A stretch of 48,552 nucleotides of DNA from Rhodospirillaceae bacterium (GCA_002706405.1 PALN01000087.1:1-48552); one strand, 5' to 3'; positions 7,515 through 16,640 are shown, counted from the first letter of the stretch. The notes: generated from the sequence alone by a model not told the origin. Made by a program: numbers and translations.

Positions 7515-9434
7515 ATGATAACTATTACACGCCAACATGTTGTCGGTGCCGTGATGGGCTTAGGGCTGGTAGCCGCTCTGGGGAGCGGCTCCGCCCAAGC
7601 CGGCGAGTACAACATTACTATCGATCCGGTAACCATCGACACAGGCGACTTTACGCGATCCGGGGTGGGGTTCAACGGCGCCTCGCCGGGGCCGGTGTTG
7701 CGGTTCAAGGAAGGTGAAAACGTTACCATTAACGTGACCAACAATCTGTCCGAGGATTCGTCGATCCACTGGCATGGATTAATACTGCCGTTCCAGCAGG
7801 ACGGCGTGCCTAACATCAGCTATCCAGGGATCAAGTCAGGCGAGACTTTCACCTATAATTTCCCGATCAAGCAATCCGGCACCTATTGGTTCCACAGTCA
7901 TTCTGGATTTCAGGAACCGGATGGCGCCTATGGCGCCATCGTCATCGAACCAAAAGAACGCGAGCCTTATCGCTACGACCGCGAATACGTGGTTCAACTC
8001 GCCGATGCCCATCCGCATTCGGGAAATCGCATCATGCGAAACCTGAAGATGATGGCGGATTACTACAACCGTAAACAGCAAACGGTGTTCGACTTCTTCA
8101 AGGACAGTGAAAAGATGGGTTTGGGTGCGGCGCTGTCGGATCGCATGGCCTGGGGCGACATGCGGATGATGGCCACGGACATCGAAGACCTTCAGGGGTT
8201 TACGCCGCTGATCAATGGCAAGGGTCCCGACCAGAATTGGACGGGCCTGTTTAAGCCAGGCGAACGCGTCCGCCTTCGCTTCATTAATTCATCGGCGATG
8301 ACATATTTTGATATTCGCATCCCCGGCTTGAAGATGACCGTGGTGCAGGCCGACGGAAATAACGTACAACCTGTGTCTGTCGACGAATTCCGCATCGCCG
8401 TGGCCGAAACTTATGATGTCATCGTTCGGCCAGCGGAAGACAAAGCCTATACCATCTTCGCAGAGTCCATGGGGCGCACCGCCTATGCGCGTGGCACCCT
8501 TGCGCCTCGTGAGGGATTGACTGCCGAAGTGCCGGACCTGCGGAAGTCCCCACTTCTTACCATGGCGGACATGGGGATGTCGCACGGCATGGATCACGGA
8601 GCGATGGCCATGGGAAGCGCAACGCACAAAATGCCTGACGGCAGCTCGATGAGTGGTGCGGCCCATGATGCTCATAGCAGCACAACCCATAAAATGCCGG
8701 ACGGAAGCGAAATGAAAGGCGCTGGCCACGCGATGCCCGACGGATCACAAATGCAAGGTGCTGAGCACCAAGGTATGGCGCAGGGTGGCAGGCATCAAAT
8801 GTCCGACGACGCCATGATGAAGGGCATGGACCATTCAGCCCAGGGTGCCATGGCACAGAGCGGCATGGATAATTCCATGCACGGCGGCATGGCAAAAGGT
8901 GGCATGGCCAAGGAAGCCGATTCTTTCTACGCATCCAACAGCGGTTTGATGCCGAGCGCGGCGAACGGCGGAAAATTTCTTTCCTACAATGATTTGAAAG
9001 CGCAGAAACCGCTCTATAAACAGCGTCCGCCGACGCGCGAGATCGAACTGCGTCTGACCGGCAACATGGAGCGCTACATCTGGTCCATTAACGGCGTGAA
9101 GTTCAAGGACGCCGAGCCCATCCGCCTGAAGTACGGGGAGCGGGTTCGATTCAAGTTCGTCAATGAAACCATGATGACCCACCCCATGCACCTGCACGGC
9201 ATGTGGTCGATTTTGGACAATGGCAACGGCAAATGGAACCCGATCAAGCACGTTGTCAGCGTGTCTCCGGGAACTACGGTCTATATGGAGACTGAGGTCG
9301 ATGCGCCCGGCCAATGGGCGTTCCATTGCCATCTCTCCTATCACGCCGACGCGGGCATGTTCCGCAAAGTCGTGGTCGAGGGTGGTCCCAAAGAACAGGC
9401 CGACGCATCGGCCGTCCGGCACGAAGGGCATTGA
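7515..9434 (+). CDS. pcoA: PcoA/CopA-type multicopper oxidase with Met-rich insert
   Basis: 639 aa; start at ATG 7515 with AGGAG 6 bp upstream. All four copper-binding blocks are present: HWHG (85-88), HSH (127-129), HPMHLHG (556-562) and HCH...H..AGM (604 onward). Between domains 2 and 3, about residues 355-470 form a Met/His-rich insert with repeats of the type KMPDGSxM, as in PcoA/CopA proteins that oxidise Cu+ to Cu2+ and store copper in the periplasm. The signal peptide (TRQHVVGAVMG...) lacks the twin arginine usual for this family, so export may be by Sec or an atypical Tat signal. It is followed 2 bp later by copB, as in pco/cop operons. Confidence 0.93.
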   Translation: MITITRQHVVGAVMGLGLVAALGSGSAQAGEYNITIDPVTIDTGDFTRSGVGFNGASPGPVLRFKEGENVTINVTNNLSEDSSIHWHGLILPFQQDGVPNISYPGIKSGETFTYNFPIKQSGTYWFHSHSGFQEPDGAYGAIVIEPKEREPYRYDREYVVQLADAHPHSGNRIMRNLKMMADYYNRKQQTVFDFFKDSEKMGLGAALSDRMAWGDMRMMATDIEDLQGFTPLINGKGPDQNWTGLFKPGERVRLRFINSSAMTYFDIRIPGLKMTVVQADGNNVQPVSVDEFRIAVAETYDVIVRPAEDKAYTIFAESMGRTAYARGTLAPREGLTAEVPDLRKSPLLTMADMGMSHGMDHGAMAMGSATHKMPDGSSMSGAAHDAHSSTTHKMPDGSEMKGAGHAMPDGSQMQGAEHQGMAQGGRHQMSDDAMMKGMDHSAQGAMAQSGMDNSMHGGMAKGGMAKEADSFYASNSGLMPSAANGGKFLSYNDLKAQKPLYKQRPPTREIELRLTGNMERYIWSINGVKFKDAEPIRLKYGERVRFKFVNETMMTHPMHLHGMWSILDNGNGKWNPIKHVVSVSPGTTVYMETEVDAPGQWAFHCHLSYHADAGMFRKVVVEGGPKEQADASAVRHEGH

Positions 9435-9436
9435 TC

Positions 9437-10150
9437 ATGACGCTGCAGAAAATTCTCGCGGGGCTTGTCGCACCAGCCTTTGTGATCTCGGTCTTACCAG
9501 CCACACCCGTTCAAGCGGAGCCTCTGATTTGGGGCGTTCAGGCGGAACAAACTGAATTCCGGTATGGCAAGGATACGGACGTGTTCGCCTGGAACTTCGA
9601 TGCCTTGGTCGGCAGTGATGAATTGAAACTCGTGTGGCGCTCCGAGGGTGAATTCGCGACCAAGAATGATAATTTTGAACGGTTGGAGAACCAGCTCCGG
9701 GCGCAGGTCCCGATCTCGACTTTCTTCGATGCGGTGGGCGGTGTTCGCTTCTCAAGCCCATCCACCGGCAACCGTTTCGATGGAGTCATCGGACTACACG
9801 GATTGGCTCCGCAGTTCTTTGAAGTGGATGCCGATCTATTCGTTGGCGAGTATCCGTCAGCGAGGCTTGACGTGGATTACGAAGTTCTACTTACGAACCG
9901 CCTTATTGCGACACCAACCATCGAATTGAATCTACCGTTCACGGACGATACAAAATATGGCAAAGCGGCGTTTGGTCCCAGTTTGGAAGTTGGGTTGCGT
10001 CTTAGCTATGACGTCGTAGACCGTTTGTTGTCACCCTATATCGGGATTCATTACGAACGGTCGTTCGGCGGAACGGCGAATATCAAGCGTAGCGAAGGCG
10101 AAGATGCAGGTGCCGTATTTTTCTTGGTTGGGGCGAAGATGATATTCTAA
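9437..10150 (+). CDS. copB: CopB/PcoB outer-membrane copper resistance protein
   Basis: 237 aa; ATG 9437 with GAAGGG upstream, 2 bp after the oxidase stop. The signal peptide ends at TPVQA. The mature part shows alternating beta-strand patterns, EQTEFRYG near the start and the C-terminal F expected of an outer-membrane barrel. Phrases such as LVWRSEGEF, SARLDVDYEVLLTNRL and YIGIHYERSFG are typical of CopB/PcoB, which partners PcoA in copper sequestration. It is shorter than many CopB proteins because the Met/His-rich N-terminal extension is missing. It is the last gene before a strong terminator. Confidence 0.9.
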   Translation: MTLQKILAGLVAPAFVISVLPATPVQAEPLIWGVQAEQTEFRYGKDTDVFAWNFDALVGSDELKLVWRSEGEFATKNDNFERLENQLRAQVPISTFFDAVGGVRFSSPSTGNRFDGVIGLHGLAPQFFEVDADLFVGEYPSARLDVDYEVLLTNRLIATPTIELNLPFTDDTKYGKAAFGPSLEVGLRLSYDVVDRLLSPYIGIHYERSFGGTANIKRSEGEDAGAVFFLVGAKMIF

Positions 10151-10175
10151 CCCCTTATCGTTTTCTCCCCAACCT

Positions 10176-10220
10176 GGCCCCTGGTGTCCTCGAGAGAGAG
10201 AGCATCAGGGGCCGCTTTTT
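10176..10220 (+). terminator. Rho-independent terminator after copB
   Basis: Inverted repeat GGCCCCTG (10176-10183) and CAGGGGCC (10206-10213), followed by GCTTTTT. It ends the cupredoxin-oxidase-copB transcript. Confidence 0.85.
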
Positions 10221-10290
10221 ATCATCAGCCAGAGTCTAGGGGGATGTTATAGAATTGGGAAAGATTCTCAGTTCGGTAAGGAAGGCGAAA

Positions 10291-11718
10291 TTGGACATCA
10301 AATCCTTTCATGTTTCCCGTCGACACGTCCTGGGTGGGATTGCTGGTGCAGTTGCGGTTGGCGCTTTTCGGCAAAGCTTGGCGGCGATGCCGTCGCCCTC
10401 GTTGGTTCTACGTCCCAGCCCGGGTCGAATCATGCTGACTGAGAACGGTGAACCTACGGCGGTCTGGAGCTATGGTGATACGGTTCCTGGACCGTTGCTC
10501 CGCGTCCGCCAGGGCGAGCGCGTAAACGTTCGCTTGGAAAACGGCCTGGATCAGCCGACGTCGGTTCACTGGCACGGCATCCGTATTGAAAATTCGATGG
10601 ACGGCGTTGCCGGGATGACACAGGACCCTGTCCCACCGGGCGGCGAATTCGATTACTCCTTCGTTGTGCCGGACGCCGGCACCTATTGGTACCACCCTCA
10701 TTTCCGATCTTGGGAGCAGTTGGCCAGAGGTCTATACGGCGTTTTGATCGTCGACGAAGCCGATCCCCCCAAGGTCGATCATGACCTTGTTTTCTGCGCC
10801 GACGACTGGCGAATGACCAAGAATAATCAGATAGACGCGCAAAGCTTTGGGCAACTCCACGACTGGGCACATGCCGGCCGGTTGGGGAATTGGCTGACGG
10901 TGAACGGCCTGACGGGCATGGAGTACTCCGCCAGGCCAGGGGCAAGGGTACGGCTGCGGATGCTGAACGTTGCCAACGCGCGCATCCTTGCGTTCAATCT
11001 GGGCAGCCTGCCTGCCCGCGTCGTCGCAATCGACGGCCAGCCAATCGTCAGTCCAGCTGAGCCTGGGAATAGATTGATTTTGGCTCCGGGGCAGCGGGCC
11101 GATGTGATCCTCGATCTACCGGGCCCGGGGCCGGGCACCTACGTCATCCAGGAAGTGTCGGGCGCGGAGCCAATCGAGGCTGCTCGTATCGTTACGCAAG
11201 GCGTCGCGGTTGCGGCCCCTCGACCGGCCCTGGACGCTGTCGCCTTGCTGCCCAATCCGGTGCCGGGGGATTTTGAATTTGAGGACGCGGTTGTCGTGCC
11301 GTTGCGGATGGAGGGCGGCGCCATGGGGCGGATGGAAGGTGCAACCTACAAAGGCGCCTATTACGGCATCCGCGACCTTGTGGGAAAGAACCAGGCGTGG
11401 GCATTCAACGGCATTGCTGGGCTCCCTGAAAAGCCTTTGGCATCGGTCGCCAAAGGGCGAACGATTGTTGTCGATATGATCAACGATACTCGCTGGCCGC
11501 ATGCCATGCACCTCCACGGCCATCATTTCCGCGTCATCGCCCGCAACGGCAAGGCCGTAACCGGCACCCCCTGGCGGGATACGGAACTGGTCGACGCTGG
11601 GGAACGCGTCCGCATTGCTTTCGTGGCGAACAATCCGGGAAAGTGGGTGTTCCATTGCCATATGCTTGAGCATCAGGCGGCGGGCATGATCACCTGGCTT
11701 GAAGTTGTTGATGGGTGA
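10291..11718 (+). CDS. Second multicopper oxidase, Tat-exported, CueO/laccase-like
   Basis: 475 aa from TTG 10291, chosen because AGGAAGG ends 5 bp upstream; another TTG at 10255 would add 12 residues. The twin-arginine signal SRRHVLGG near the N terminus indicates export of a folded enzyme. The copper motifs are HWHG (93-96), WYHPH (H135, H137), HAMHLHG (404-410) and HCHMLEH with the axial M in AAGM (455 onward). There is no Met-rich insert, so it differs from the PcoA-type enzyme 3 kb upstream and probably acts as a general cuprous or phenol oxidase in the periplasm. It has its own 5' region after the copB terminator and is followed by the TVP38-like gene. Confidence 0.88.
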   Translation: MDIKSFHVSRRHVLGGIAGAVAVGAFRQSLAAMPSPSLVLRPSPGRIMLTENGEPTAVWSYGDTVPGPLLRVRQGERVNVRLENGLDQPTSVHWHGIRIENSMDGVAGMTQDPVPPGGEFDYSFVVPDAGTYWYHPHFRSWEQLARGLYGVLIVDEADPPKVDHDLVFCADDWRMTKNNQIDAQSFGQLHDWAHAGRLGNWLTVNGLTGMEYSARPGARVRLRMLNVANARILAFNLGSLPARVVAIDGQPIVSPAEPGNRLILAPGQRADVILDLPGPGPGTYVIQEVSGAEPIEAARIVTQGVAVAAPRPALDAVALLPNPVPGDFEFEDAVVVPLRMEGGAMGRMEGATYKGAYYGIRDLVGKNQAWAFNGIAGLPEKPLASVAKGRTIVVDMINDTRWPHAMHLHGHHFRVIARNGKAVTGTPWRDTELVDAGERVRIAFVANNPGKWVFHCHMLEHQAAGMITWLEVVDG

Positions 11719-11775
11719 AGCTCAGCGGCAAATCCTTCACTCCTCTAAAGAGATGCGTTTAAAAGTCGGCTTATC

Positions 11776-12549
11776 ATGTCATCTGACGACAATTCACATT
11801 CGGCACCTCCGGTTGAGGATCATCCCGCTCCGAAAAACGGGATGGCGGGCGATGGTCCCAGTGACCGCAAGCGCACCAAAATTCTTCTTACCGTTCTTAT
11901 TCTTGTCGGCCTTGTCGCGGCTTATGGTGCGCTCTCGTGGAGTGGCGCGCTCGACGAAATGATGAACAGTGAGACGCTTCGGAAGCATGTCGAAAACCTC
12001 GGTCTCTTCGGTCCTCTTGGCGTCGTCATTTTGATGTCCTTGGCGATTGTGTTGAATCCAATCCCAAGCGCACCCATAGCGTTGGCCGCCGGAGCGGCCT
12101 ATGGCCATTTCTGGGGAACGGTATATGTAGCGGTCGGCGCGGAGATAGGGGCTTTGATTGCGTTTGGCATTGCCCGCCTAGTTGGCTACGACGTCTTGCG
12201 TCGATGGTTGGGCCGCGGCCTTTCATTGGGCGTTTTCGGCTCCCAGAATGCGTTAATGGCTGTCGTCTTTCTAAGCCGTTTGTTACCCTTCATATCGTTT
12301 GATCTGGTTAGTTATGCGGCGGGCCTCTCGCCCCTCAAATGGTGGCGGTTCGCGGTCGCAACAATGGCCGGCATCATTCCGGCAAGTTTCCTGCTCGCCC
12401 ATTTCGGTGGAGAAATGGCATCCCTCGATAGTGCGCGGGTTGTAGAAGCGGTCGTCGCTCTCGGTGCTCTTACAGCCCTTCCGATCGCGGGAAAATTGAT
12501 TTGGGATCGTGTTCGGAAAAAATCCGTCCGAACAGAGGGCAACGAATGA
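11776..12549 (+). CDS. TVP38/TMEM64 (VTT domain) membrane protein
   Basis: 257 aa. A hydrophilic His/Pro-rich N-terminal tail (about 35 residues) precedes one helix and then the VTT core: NPIPSAPIALAAGAAYG, EIGALIAFGIARLVG and FLSRLLPFISFDLVSYAAGL, which are the hallmark re-entrant segments of the TVP38/TMEM64/DedA group. Members of this group are implicated in lipid scrambling and membrane homeostasis; VTT proteins also occur next to mercury and copper genes. No good ribosome site precedes ATG 11776; an internal ATG (MAGDGPSDRK, 22 codons later) is an alternative. It ends exactly one base before the convergent kinase gene. Confidence 0.85.
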   Translation: MSSDDNSHSAPPVEDHPAPKNGMAGDGPSDRKRTKILLTVLILVGLVAAYGALSWSGALDEMMNSETLRKHVENLGLFGPLGVVILMSLAIVLNPIPSAPIALAAGAAYGHFWGTVYVAVGAEIGALIAFGIARLVGYDVLRRWLGRGLSLGVFGSQNALMAVVFLSRLLPFISFDLVSYAAGLSPLKWWRFAVATMAGIIPASFLLAHFGGEMASLDSARVVEAVVALGALTALPIAGKLIWDRVRKKSVRTEGNE

Positions 12550-13935
12550 TTAGCGGGGAAGGGTGACGGTCACGGTCAACCCGGAGGTGGCTTCATTGTT
12601 CAGTTCGACAGTCCCGCCGTGATTCTCGATGACCGTTTTCGCCAAGCTGAGGCCGAGGCCCGTACCTTCGGTGTCTTCCGAACGGGATCTATCGCATCGA
12701 TAAAACGGTTCGAACACGCGCTCGATCTCTTCATCGGGAATTCCTGGGCCGTCGTCCTTTATGCGGACAGATATCCTGTCTTCGGTACGTTCAAGAAAAG
12801 CCCGAACGCGATGTCCATAGCGAAGGCCGTTGTCGATCAGGTTGCTGAATGCCCGGCGCAAGGCCACGGGCTGGCCATGGATGATGATTTTCCCTGAAAG
12901 CGGCATGACGGTCACGTCATTCCCTATGTCTGAAGCATCGTCGCAAATGGCCTGTATCAAGGCTCCCAGGTCGATGTCCTGCCTATCTTCCAAATCAAAC
13001 GCCTGCCGAGCCAGGCCCAAGGTTGCCGAAACGATGAATTCCATTTCCGAGATTGACGAAAGGAGTTTCGTCCTTTCGTCGGATGAGGGCAAAGCCTCGG
13101 TCCGGAGTTTGATTAAAGACAACGGGGTCCGCAGATCGTGGGACAGAGCACCCATCATTTCCGTCCGGCTTCGGATCATGCTTCTGACCTGATCCTGCAT
13201 ATCGTTGAAGACCGCAGCGACTTCTCGAACTTCCGCAGCGCCTCTGATCGGCATCGGCGGTGCATGAATGTCAGATGCAAATCTCCGGGCAGCGCGGGCA
13301 AATACATCCAAGGGAGAGAGCATGCGTCGTACAACCCAAATTGAAATTAGGATGATCGAAATGGTCATGACCCCGACGGTGGTTAATGATGGACTCCAGA
13401 GTTCTGCCGGAAACTCGGGGATCACATATGCGATGTTGAGCCAGCCTCCACTGTTCAAAGGTACGGACATTCTCACGTTCAGGTGAACAGGTAAGCGGTA
13501 AACAGTTCGAAGCACATGGAGGAACCACTCGCTGACCGTGTCCCTGTGGAGAGAGGCTGACACCGGTGGTCGTTCGACCATGCTGATTCGTACGTTCGCC
13601 ATTTCGTTTGAATGGGATTCGCGTTTTATGTGCTCCCGAAAAACTTGATCGTAAGGAGAGCGATAAGGTTCATCCGAAAAAACCGGGTCGCCACTCAACG
13701 ATGCGCGAAGATGAGGTTCATCCAAGGTGTTCACAATATCAAACCGCCAAGCGGTATTTGATGCAGCGACCGTATGTGTGACATGAGCAAAGGTTTGCGC
13801 CGTTGTGCGCAAGCTTAGATGAATGAGTGCGTCGAGCCGGTCTCTCGAGTAATGGAACAGCCCGATAAGGTAGGCTGTTGTGAGGCCGAGGGTGACCATG
13901 ATGATGGTCTGTGTTGTCAGGGACCGGATACGCAT
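12550..13935 (-). CDS. Two-component sensor histidine kinase (EnvZ/CusS-like architecture)
   Basis: 461 aa. The first helix (about 8-27), a periplasmic domain of about 150 residues and a second helix (about 183-202) are followed by a HAMP-like linker, the HisKA box GALSHDLRTPL (H266 phosphorylated), an N box NLIDNGLRYG, DDGPGIP and GTGLGLSLAK of the ATPase domain. It is the second gene of the RR-HK operon, starting 4 bp after the regulator. The ligand is unknown; its position between oxidases and efflux genes suggests envelope or metal stress. It converges with the TVP38-like gene with no spacer. Confidence 0.93.
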   Translation of the reverse strand: MRIRSLTTQTIIMVTLGLTTAYLIGLFHYSRDRLDALIHLSLRTTAQTFAHVTHTVAASNTAWRFDIVNTLDEPHLRASLSGDPVFSDEPYRSPYDQVFREHIKRESHSNEMANVRISMVERPPVSASLHRDTVSEWFLHVLRTVYRLPVHLNVRMSVPLNSGGWLNIAYVIPEFPAELWSPSLTTVGVMTISIILISIWVVRRMLSPLDVFARAARRFASDIHAPPMPIRGAAEVREVAAVFNDMQDQVRSMIRSRTEMMGALSHDLRTPLSLIKLRTEALPSSDERTKLLSSISEMEFIVSATLGLARQAFDLEDRQDIDLGALIQAICDDASDIGNDVTVMPLSGKIIIHGQPVALRRAFSNLIDNGLRYGHRVRAFLERTEDRISVRIKDDGPGIPDEEIERVFEPFYRCDRSRSEDTEGTGLGLSLAKTVIENHGGTVELNNEATSGLTVTVTLPR

Positions 13936-13939
13936 GGTT

Positions 13940-14659
13940 TTACTCTCGCGTCACGTCGGCTGAGAGAACGTATCCCCCTCCCCACACAGTTTTAATAATT
14001 GTCGGATTTTTGGGATCGTGTTCGATCTTGCGTCTGAGCCGACTGACTTGTGTGTCGATGCTGCGGTCGAAAGCAACGGAATCGCGTCCACGCGCCAAGT
14101 CTAACAGTTGCTCACGGGAGAGTACCCGGTTTGGGCGTTGGACCAACACTTGGAGCAGGCTGAATTCACCGGTGCTCAGTGGTACGATGACGTTATCAAC
14201 CGCAATCAGTTCGCGGCGCTCAACATCCAGATGCCAGCCGTTGAACCGATATGTTTTTCCTGGCTCAATCGGGGCTGCGGTTGGCTCTCGATCTATTCTT
14301 CTAAGGACGGCTTGTACGCGTGCGATGAGTTCGAGTGTGCTGAACGGCTTTGCCAAATAATCATCCGCGCCCATCTTGAGACCCAAAACGCGGTCCATCT
14401 CCTCTCCTTTTGCACTCACGATGATTACAGGAGTTGTGGCCTTGGCCCGGAGATTGCGGCAGAGCGTTAATCCGTCATCACCCGGCAGCATGAGATCGAG
14501 AATGATCAGGTCTACCCGTTCGTTCTCTATTGCCTGGTTCATCTCTTTGCCGTCTTCCGCAAGGGATACACGGTAGCCTTCTTTCCTCAACGCCCTGCTG
14601 ACGAGCTCCCGCATTTCTCGATTGTCCTCGACGACGAGAATTTTCGGTGTGATTTCCAT
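13940..14659 (-). CDS. OmpR-family response regulator
   Basis: 239 aa from the ATG at 14659 (AGGAAC upstream); the frame stays open to 14731. The receiver domain has the acidic pair ED near residue 11, the phosphorylation site D55 in LDLMLPGDDG and the conserved Lys in AKPFS. The C-terminal winged helix shows GEFSLLQVLVQRPNRVLSRE and DTQVSRLRRKIE, the OmpR/PhoB DNA-binding pattern. It pairs with the kinase at 12550. It diverges from the porin at 14947 across a 287-bp intergenic region that contains a sequence repeated upstream of the gene at 16316 (see 14864 and 16209); both may be its targets. Confidence 0.93.
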   Translation of the reverse strand: MEITPKILVVEDNREMRELVSRALRKEGYRVSLAEDGKEMNQAIENERVDLIILDLMLPGDDGLTLCRNLRAKATTPVIIVSAKGEEMDRVLGLKMGADDYLAKPFSTLELIARVQAVLRRIDREPTAAPIEPGKTYRFNGWHLDVERRELIAVDNVIVPLSTGEFSLLQVLVQRPNRVLSREQLLDLARGRDSVAFDRSIDTQVSRLRRKIEHDPKNPTIIKTVWGGGYVLSADVTRE

Positions 14660-14863
14660 GTTTGTTCCTGGTGCCATCTGAATGCAGGAGAGTGTAACGC
14701 CGAAGGTTGCCGAGAAGGGGTTCTGAAGCATCCAGTAACTGGAAGGTCAATGGCTTAAAACTTGGGTGCGGGAATTTTGTTCTCTTGCCGACCGCCGGTC
14801 GATGAAAAGAGTGTGACAAAAAGTTTCAGAAGCCGGATTTTGAAACATACTGTCACAAAAAAT

Positions 14864-14882
14864 CACAGATTCGAAAAACTTC
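14864..14882 (+). promoter_or_regulatory. Shared upstream element, copy 1 (porin)
   Basis: CACAGATTCGAAAAACTTC, about 65 bp before the porin start. A near copy (CGCAGATCAGAAAACTTC) lies at 16209-16226 before the next gene. Both are flanked by GTCACAA-like blocks. A possible site for the neighbouring OmpR-type regulator. Confidence 0.45.
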
Positions 14883-14946
14883 AGTGGCATTTCCAGGGCG
14901 TACTTCACCTCTATTATTCAACATCTCGAATGAGGAGACTTTTAAA

Positions 14947-16080
14947 TTGAAGAACGTCATCAAAACTGCTCTGAAATCTTGCACGTCCCTTTCCCTTGCG
15001 GGTGCTGCGATGTTCGTACTTTCTTCTCCGGCAGAAGCGGGCTCAGTCAAGAATGGCAACGTGACTGACCTCACCGTTTATGGCCAAGTGAACCGCACCT
15101 TCATGGTTTACGATGACGGCGAGGAAATCGGCTATCGCAATATGGATGGCGATGCGGGTTCTACCCGTTTCGGCCTAAAGGCGTCAGGTAAGATCAATGA
15201 GTCGGTTTCTGTAGGGGCCCGTTTGGAAGCGGAGTTGCAATCCAACGACCCTGCCACAATCAGCCAGTCAACTGAAAGCGATAGCGCCAGTGGCTTCACT
15301 GAGCGCCTTGCCTTCATTTACATCAACCACAAACAGTTCGGCAAATTAACCATGGGTCAGGCATCTGCCGTATCCGACGGAATGTCCGATGGGTTGGACC
15401 TTGGTTATGTGGCCGGAGCGTTTGACGGGGTGGAGACCGGACGACGAAGTGTCAATGCCGTCCTGTTCCGCGAAGATAATGCGGGTGCGGCGCTTAGCAG
15501 CAGAAAGATCGGCAATTTCTTCGGAACTTATGACCGTGGCCGTCAAGATCAGATCAATTATGTCAGCCCGAATATCAACGGCTTCAAGCTTGAAGCTGGT
15601 TTGTATGACGCCGGAGATTGGGGCGCGGGTGTTCACTATGACAATAAGATCGGTGCGTTCAAAGTTCGTGGGCGAGCATTTTATGAAAGTTTGACTAATT
15701 CGAGCACAAGCGAAGGTGCCTGGCAGGTCGGCGGCTCTGTGAAGCATGACAGCGGGATTTCTTTGACCGGTGTTTATGGACAGAGCCTTGCAGTGGAAGG
15801 TGCGGAGGATGATGCCCGTTGGGCGGCTACTGTTGGCTATACGGCCAATTTGAATGCCCTAGGCCCCACCGGAATCGGTGTCAACGTCTCTGGTAGCCAG
15901 GATCGTACGGTTGTAGGTAGCGAGGCGATCGCAGTCGGGCTCGGTTTCAACCAACAGATCAAGGGGGCCGGTACCAACATATACGGTAACGTTGCTTTTT
16001 GGGATGTTGACCTACCTTCGAGTCAGACCCAGCTTGATCAGGTCGTGACCATGCTGGTGGGTATGCAGGTCAAGTTTTAA
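14947..16080 (+). CDS. General porin (Gram-negative 16-strand type)
   Basis: 377 aa. TTG 14947 is taken as the start because GAGGAG lies 9 bp upstream and the signal peptide (LKNVIKTALKSC... SSPAEA) begins there; the open frame itself begins further upstream at 14884. The mature protein starts with VTDLTVYGQVNRTFMVYDDG, contains GSTRFGLKASGKINE and SVGARLEAELQ, and ends in VGMQVKF with the terminal Phe needed for barrel assembly, all typical of trimeric porins of alphaproteobacteria. It diverges from the OmpR-type regulator, which is a natural candidate to control it. Confidence 0.9.
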   Translation: MKNVIKTALKSCTSLSLAGAAMFVLSSPAEAGSVKNGNVTDLTVYGQVNRTFMVYDDGEEIGYRNMDGDAGSTRFGLKASGKINESVSVGARLEAELQSNDPATISQSTESDSASGFTERLAFIYINHKQFGKLTMGQASAVSDGMSDGLDLGYVAGAFDGVETGRRSVNAVLFREDNAGAALSSRKIGNFFGTYDRGRQDQINYVSPNINGFKLEAGLYDAGDWGAGVHYDNKIGAFKVRGRAFYESLTNSSTSEGAWQVGGSVKHDSGISLTGVYGQSLAVEGAEDDARWAATVGYTANLNALGPTGIGVNVSGSQDRTVVGSEAIAVGLGFNQQIKGAGTNIYGNVAFWDVDLPSSQTQLDQVVTMLVGMQVKF

Positions 16081-16136
16081 GGGGGCGCTGGCAGGAGTGA
16101 GCTCTCCTGCTGTTCAAGTGACCTGACATTGGAAAG

Positions 16137-16163
16137 CGGCCGCCGTTGAGGCGGCCGTTTTTC
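16137..16163 (+). terminator. Rho-independent terminator after the porin
   Basis: Perfect 8-bp stem CGGCCGCC / GGCGGCCG with loop GTTGA, then TTTTTCTTT. A second small hairpin, GCAGGAG / CTCCTGC (16091-16110), sits between the stop codon and this terminator. Confidence 0.88.
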
Positions 16164-16208
16164 TTTGATCCGCTTTTCTCGCAAATTATGTGACGAAGTT
16201 TGTCAAAT

Positions 16209-16226
16209 CGCAGATCAGAAAACTTC
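16209..16226 (+). promoter_or_regulatory. Shared upstream element, copy 2
   Basis: CGCAGATCAGAAAACTTC, a one-gap match to 14864-14882, followed by CGTCACAAG. It lies 90 bp before the start of the small exported protein at 16316. Confidence 0.45.
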
Positions 16227-16315
16227 CGTCACAAGAAACCTCGTTTCCGGCAAAGTTGTGAAACACCTAGGTGGTTTGTTGAGGGCATCAACCAACCACA
16301 ACAAGGAAACTTGAT

Positions 16316-16615
16316 ATGAACAACATGACTGATACGATTCTTAAAACCCGCGCTCCGTTCTATGCTCTGGCGTTTGCAGCCCTGCTTGGCGTTGCTGGTG
16401 CAAACGGTGCACAAGCTGCCGAGTATCGGGAAGATTCCACGATCAATACGGAGGCAGCTCATTCCCACGGCAATGATCACATCCACGACAGCCAATCGAT
16501 GAAGAAGGCGGCCGAGTACCGGGAAGACTCTTCGGTCGCTACCGAGATGGCGAGTTCCGATGGGCAAACCCACGAACACGACAGCCAGTCGCTGGACCAA
16601 CGTGCAGGTGACTGA
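16316..16615 (+). CDS. Small exported protein built of two tandem ~31-residue repeats
   Basis: 99 aa with AAGGAAAC upstream. A signal peptide ends at GAQA. The mature 65 residues are two copies of one unit: AAEYREDSTINTE...HDSQSMKK and AAEYREDSSVATE...HDSQSLDQ, sharing AEYREDS at the start and HDSQS at the end. Both carry His and acidic residues (HSHGNDHIH; THEH), compatible with weak metal binding. I recognise no family. It follows the porin terminator and has the element shared with the porin upstream. It ends before a strong terminator, so it is a single-gene unit. Confidence 0.75.
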   Translation: MNNMTDTILKTRAPFYALAFAALLGVAGANGAQAAEYREDSTINTEAAHSHGNDHIHDSQSMKKAAEYREDSSVATEMASSDGQTHEHDSQSLDQRAGD

Positions 16616-16640
16616 GCGATTATCAAAGACCATCGCGAGA

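Noticed and set aside
8575-8925. Repeated units suggesting a CRISPR or tandem DNA repeat
   Set aside because: The repeats are at protein level (Met-rich insert of the oxidase) and irregular in DNA. No CRISPR array was seen anywhere in the window.
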